A model generated the notes under the pieces. That model had not been told where the DNA came from, made no database searches, and worked only from the letters and a program-made list of their open reading frames with translations. The position numbers and the translations under genes are program-made. DNA of 54,508 nucleotides from Rhodanobacter sp. (GTDB lineage Bacteria; Pseudomonadota; Gammaproteobacteria; Xanthomonadales; Rhodanobacteraceae): the NCBI GenBank assembly GCA_004298015.1, contig SCSE01000023.1:1-54508 (forward strand), in the 5' to 3' direction. Positions 51,902-54,508 of this stretch are shown piece by piece; position 1 is the first letter of the stretch, and each line of letters begins with the position of its first letter.

Positions 51902-52915
51902 ATGTCCCAGATCAACCGCCAGCTGCGCCTCAAGACCCGCCCCGAAGGCCTGGTCCAGCGCGACAACTTCGACCTGATCGAGCAGCCCGTGCCCGAACTG
52001 AAGGATGGCGAGGTGCTGGTCAAGGTGCTGTACCTGTCGATGGACCCGACCCAGCGGGTGTGGATGCGCGACGTCCCGCAATACCTGCCGCCGGTGGCGA
52101 TCGGCGAGGTGATGCGCGCACTGGGCCTGGGCCGCGTAGTGGCCTCGCGCTCGTCCAGGTACAGCGAAGGCGACCTGGTGCAGGGCGTTACCGGCTGGCA
52201 GGACTACCTGCTGCTGCAGGAGGACGCCAAGGGCTACGCGCGCCTGCCGTCCGACCCCGGCATCCCGTTGCCGACCTTGCTCGGTGCTGCCGGCATGAGC
52301 GGCGTCACCGCCTACTACGGCATGACCGACATCACCCCGGCCCAGCCCGGCGAGACCGTGGTGGTTTCCGCCGCCGCCGGCTCGGTCGGTTCGATCGCCG
52401 GCCAGATCGCGAAGATCCAGGGTGCCCGCGTGGTCGGCATCGCCGGCGGCGCCGACAAGTGTCGCTATCTGGTCGACGAACTGGGCTTCGACGCCGCGGT
52501 CGACTACAAGGCTGCCGACTTCAAGCAGCAACTCAAGGCCGCCACGCCCGATGGCGTGCACGTGAATTTCGAGAACGTCGGCGGCGCGGTGATGCGCGCG
52601 GTGCTGTCACGCATGGTGATCGGCGGGCGCGTCGCGCTGTGCGGCCTGATCTCGGGCTACAACAGCGACGAGAAGCCGAGCGACGATTTCGGTCCCTTCA
52701 TCATGAAGCGGCTCAGCATGCGCGGGTTTCTTGTTCTCGATTACACCAGGACGAAGGAGGCGGTGGGGGCGATCGCGGGCTGGATTCGGCAGGGGAAGTT
52801 GAAGGCGGAGGAGACGGTGGCGGAGGGGCTGGAGAATGCACCCGTCGTACTCAATCGGTTGTTTGATGGGAGTCATCGGGGGAAGCTGGTGTTGCGGGTG
52901 GGTGCGCAGGCGTGA
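51902..52915 (+). CDS. NADP-dependent MDR oxidoreductase (prostaglandin-reductase/CurA-like)
   Basis: The product is 337 residues from ATG 51902 with CCGGAG upstream. It is a zinc-free medium-chain reductase. The N-terminal catalytic domain has MDPTQRVWMRDVPQYLPPVA. The Rossmann domain has VVVSAAAGSVGSIAGQIAKI and then GGADKCRYLVDELGFDAAVD with the basic NADP-selecting residues. It is the family of leukotriene-B4 12-dehydrogenase and E. coli YncB/CurA, which reduce alpha,beta-unsaturated carbonyls. Its codon use and GC match the upstream genes, and it fits the same catabolic function. Substrate unknown. Confidence 0.85.
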   Translation: MSQINRQLRLKTRPEGLVQRDNFDLIEQPVPELKDGEVLVKVLYLSMDPTQRVWMRDVPQYLPPVAIGEVMRALGLGRVVASRSSRYSEGDLVQGVTGWQDYLLLQEDAKGYARLPSDPGIPLPTLLGAAGMSGVTAYYGMTDITPAQPGETVVVSAAAGSVGSIAGQIAKIQGARVVGIAGGADKCRYLVDELGFDAAVDYKAADFKQQLKAATPDGVHVNFENVGGAVMRAVLSRMVIGGRVALCGLISGYNSDEKPSDDFGPFIMKRLSMRGFLVLDYTRTKEAVGAIAGWIRQGKLKAEETVAEGLENAPVVLNRLFDGSHRGKLVLRVGAQA

Positions 52916-53013
52916 TCTCGTCTTTCTGATCGTCAATTTCAAGCTATCTCGGCCGACGGCGTCTAAACTCGAAAACTCTGGAACCATTCATCGTCGAGAA
53001 AGCCAGGTTCTCA

Positions 53014-54078
53014 ATGCCTCTGGTTGCCGCCACACAAACTCCGTCGTCCACTGATTATTCGGTCATAGGGACGGTAGTTCTAACGCAGTTCGTGACGCTG
53101 GCACTATTTTTTCTCAAAGATCATCTCGATCGGCGAAATGATCGCGACAAGCGCGCACGCGATATGAAGCGCGACGTTTTTCTCGAAGTCGCGCCAGCCA
53201 TCCAACGTGTCTATGCGTCTCTTGCCGAAATGGCCAGTCCGTTGACGTCTGTCGAAAAAATTGCCGAGAAGTGGACGGGGGCTTTTGGGGCGGTCGCAAA
53301 GCTGCAGGCCGTTGCAAACGATGAAACCTTGGAGGCCGCTCGCAAACTTATGACTTCACTGGGCAGCATCATGCTGCGCATGATGGCAAAGCGTGCGGAG
53401 GTCGGTACTGACCTAGAAGCCACCAAGCAGCTCATTGCGTTTTGGCGGCAGGAGACCGAGGGCTACCCTGCTCTCATTGCAGATTTTGCCTCCAAAGCAC
53501 GAAGCGAAATTCCCCTGCCGTTAGACAAAAATGCGTTTTTGGATGGTATTGAATTGTCGAACAAGGCGATGTTCGCTGAGATGGACAATCTCTTTGAGTC
53601 GCTTGCTAAGCAACAAAGCGGGGAGAGCAGGGAGTCTCAGGCGGGGCGCGTGACGGAAGATCGAGAGCAATCCACCAGAGACCGGTTGGCCACCAACGGC
53701 GGCGTGGATTCCATATGCATGGAGGCACAACTTACGCCGGATCAGGTTGCAAACATTTCTGCTGAAATTGTTGGTCTGCGCCAGCAGGTGGCATTCTGGG
53801 AGTATCGCTACCTTAATTATTTTCTCGTGCACCGCACGCAGCTGGTCCTCAACTGGCTTGTTGATCGGCAGGCAAAAGGGCAGTCAACGACACAGCACTA
53901 TTGCGAGGCAGAATTGTCGGCTCGGGTGGTGTCTCCCGGAGAAGGTAAAGCTGTTCTTCAGGCGCTGGAAGCTCATGCCCTTATCAGCGCCGCTGGGGGG
54001 ATGTTAGTCGTTACCCCCAAAGGTCTTGACTACGTGAACTGGAGAGGTCCGATCCCTCAGGGTGACGTTGCAAGCTGA
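53014..54078 (+). CDS. Protein of unknown function with one N-terminal membrane helix
   Basis: The product is 354 residues from ATG 53014, with AGG about 8 nt upstream. A hydrophobic helix (SVIGTVVLTQFVTLALFFLK, about 16-35) is followed by a charged coiled region (DHLDRRNDRDKRARDMKRDV) and a mainly helical body. The C-terminal 60 residues (ALEAHALISAAGGMLVVTPKGLDYV) could be a winged-helix-like fold. No family is recognised. The gene is visibly poorer in G and C and uses more A/T-ending codons than its neighbours, and it is followed by repeats, consistent with acquisition from elsewhere. It has no co-directional neighbour within the window. Confidence 0.6.
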   Translation: MPLVAATQTPSSTDYSVIGTVVLTQFVTLALFFLKDHLDRRNDRDKRARDMKRDVFLEVAPAIQRVYASLAEMASPLTSVEKIAEKWTGAFGAVAKLQAVANDETLEAARKLMTSLGSIMLRMMAKRAEVGTDLEATKQLIAFWRQETEGYPALIADFASKARSEIPLPLDKNAFLDGIELSNKAMFAEMDNLFESLAKQQSGESRESQAGRVTEDREQSTRDRLATNGGVDSICMEAQLTPDQVANISAEIVGLRQQVAFWEYRYLNYFLVHRTQLVLNWLVDRQAKGQSTTQHYCEAELSARVVSPGEGKAVLQALEAHALISAAGGMLVVTPKGLDYVNWRGPIPQGDVAS

Positions 54079-54127
54079 GAGGACTAACTTGTCAAAGCAA
54101 GAGCTTTCGTGCGCCTTTGGCGCCCGA

Positions 54128-54361
54128 GTTACTTTCTCTTTGCGTGGCCAAAGAGAAAGATAACCAAAGAGAAAGGCCACCCCACTTGGCGCTTGCCGGG
54201 CATCCATGCCCGGCAAGTCCGTGAGCTGGGGCCGGGCTTTTCGACAGGGCATCCTGCCCTGACGAAAAGGAGTCGACATCCTTGTCGACTCCCCTGCGGG
54301 CCTGTCGTCTCCACCTCACCGCCGCACAGGGGCCCCGGGTAGAGCAGCAGGCCATCCTGGA
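54128..54361. repeat. Multi-hairpin intergenic repeat element
   Basis: This non-coding stretch (430 nt from 54079 to the end) holds a row of hairpins. (1) GTTACTTTCTCTTTG / CAAAGAGAAAG-A-TAAC (54128-54164). (2) CTTGCCGGGCAT/ATGCCCGGCAAG (54192-54217). (3) CTTTTCG plus CAGGGCATCCTGCCCTG plus CGAAAAG (54237-54269). (4) GAGTCGACA/TGTCGACTC (54270-54291). A weaker CAGGCCATCCTGG is at 54348-54360. Loops 2, 3, 4 and 5 all contain (C/A)ATCC. It resembles a repeat seen widely in Xanthomonadales and Pseudomonas genomes, as I recall it; no search was possible. Confidence 0.7.
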
Positions 54362-54374
54362 CCGCACTCCTCAA

Positions 54375-54508
54375 AAGAGCCGCGGACAGTGCCCGCCCTT
54401 GTATGTTGGCTTTGCCCGCTTTTTACGTTCCTCGACTAACCGAGAGAGAGTGCCGACGGGCATGTGTACGTGTTGAATCTTCCATGTGCCGGTTTCGTCA
54501 TGGGTAGG
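54375..54508. other. Right end of the window, no gene seen
   Basis: The segment begins with GCGGACAGTGCCCGCCCTTG, an arm related to the GTAGGGCGGACA... palindromes at 16829 and 18213. Beyond that no promoter, RNA or coding signal was recognised. Confidence 0.4.

Overview
The window is GC-rich DNA of a gammaproteobacterium, most likely from the Xanthomonadales/Lysobacterales (Rhodanobacteraceae such as Rhodanobacter, Dyella or Frateuria). This placement is inferred from gene content, gene order and dispersed palindromic repeats; no database search was run. There are about 35 protein genes, two tRNA genes and several repeat families. No CRISPR array, rRNA, phage or transposase gene is visible.

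Layout. (1) 0-4.8 kb, housekeeping: nucleotide nucleosidase ppnN, tRNA-Asn, an orphan FimT/GspH-like pseudopilin, uvrB and tRNA-Val. (2) 5.0-13.4 kb, a three-gene signalling operon: a giant membrane multi-PAS histidine kinase, a single-domain response regulator, and a receiver-PAS-LOV-GGDEF-EAL protein. (3) 13.5-29.8 kb, an export and cell-surface region. It is bounded by two paralogous sortilin/BNR-repeat secreted proteins in opposite orientation. Between them lie a secreted-type methyltransferase framed by an inverted long repeat, a TonB-dependent receptor, an ECF sigma/anti-sigma pair, a subtilisin-like protease with a Gly/Pro repeat stalk, two low-complexity exported proteins and an outer-membrane barrel. 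(4) 29.9-32.8 kb, lysine/peptidoglycan precursor genes: dapD, an ArsC/Spx-like reductase, and dapE fused in frame behind a P-loop kinase. (5) 32.9-45.8 kb, minus strand: a complete Pel exopolysaccharide operon, pelA to pelG, with PelB divided between two genes. (6) 45.9-52.9 kb: a LysR regulator divergent from an acyl-CoA dehydrogenase, an aminoglycoside-phosphotransferase-like kinase, a histidine-phosphatase-like protein, two SDRs and an MDR reductase. This looks like an acid or hydroxy-acid catabolic operon of the ACAD10/11 or Lva type. (7) 53.0-54.5 kb: an AT-richer gene of unknown function and a multi-hairpin repeat element.

How the parts may fit together. PelD keeps an RxxD c-di-GMP binding site, and the 813-residue LOV-GGDEF-EAL protein has an intact EAL signature but a degenerate GGDEF. 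A light- or phosphorelay-controlled phosphodiesterase could therefore set the c-di-GMP level that switches Pel. That link is inferred; nothing in the sequence joins the two loci directly. The ECF sigma/anti-sigma pair beside the protease and exported low-complexity proteins suggests a regulated surface-protein system that I cannot match to a described one.
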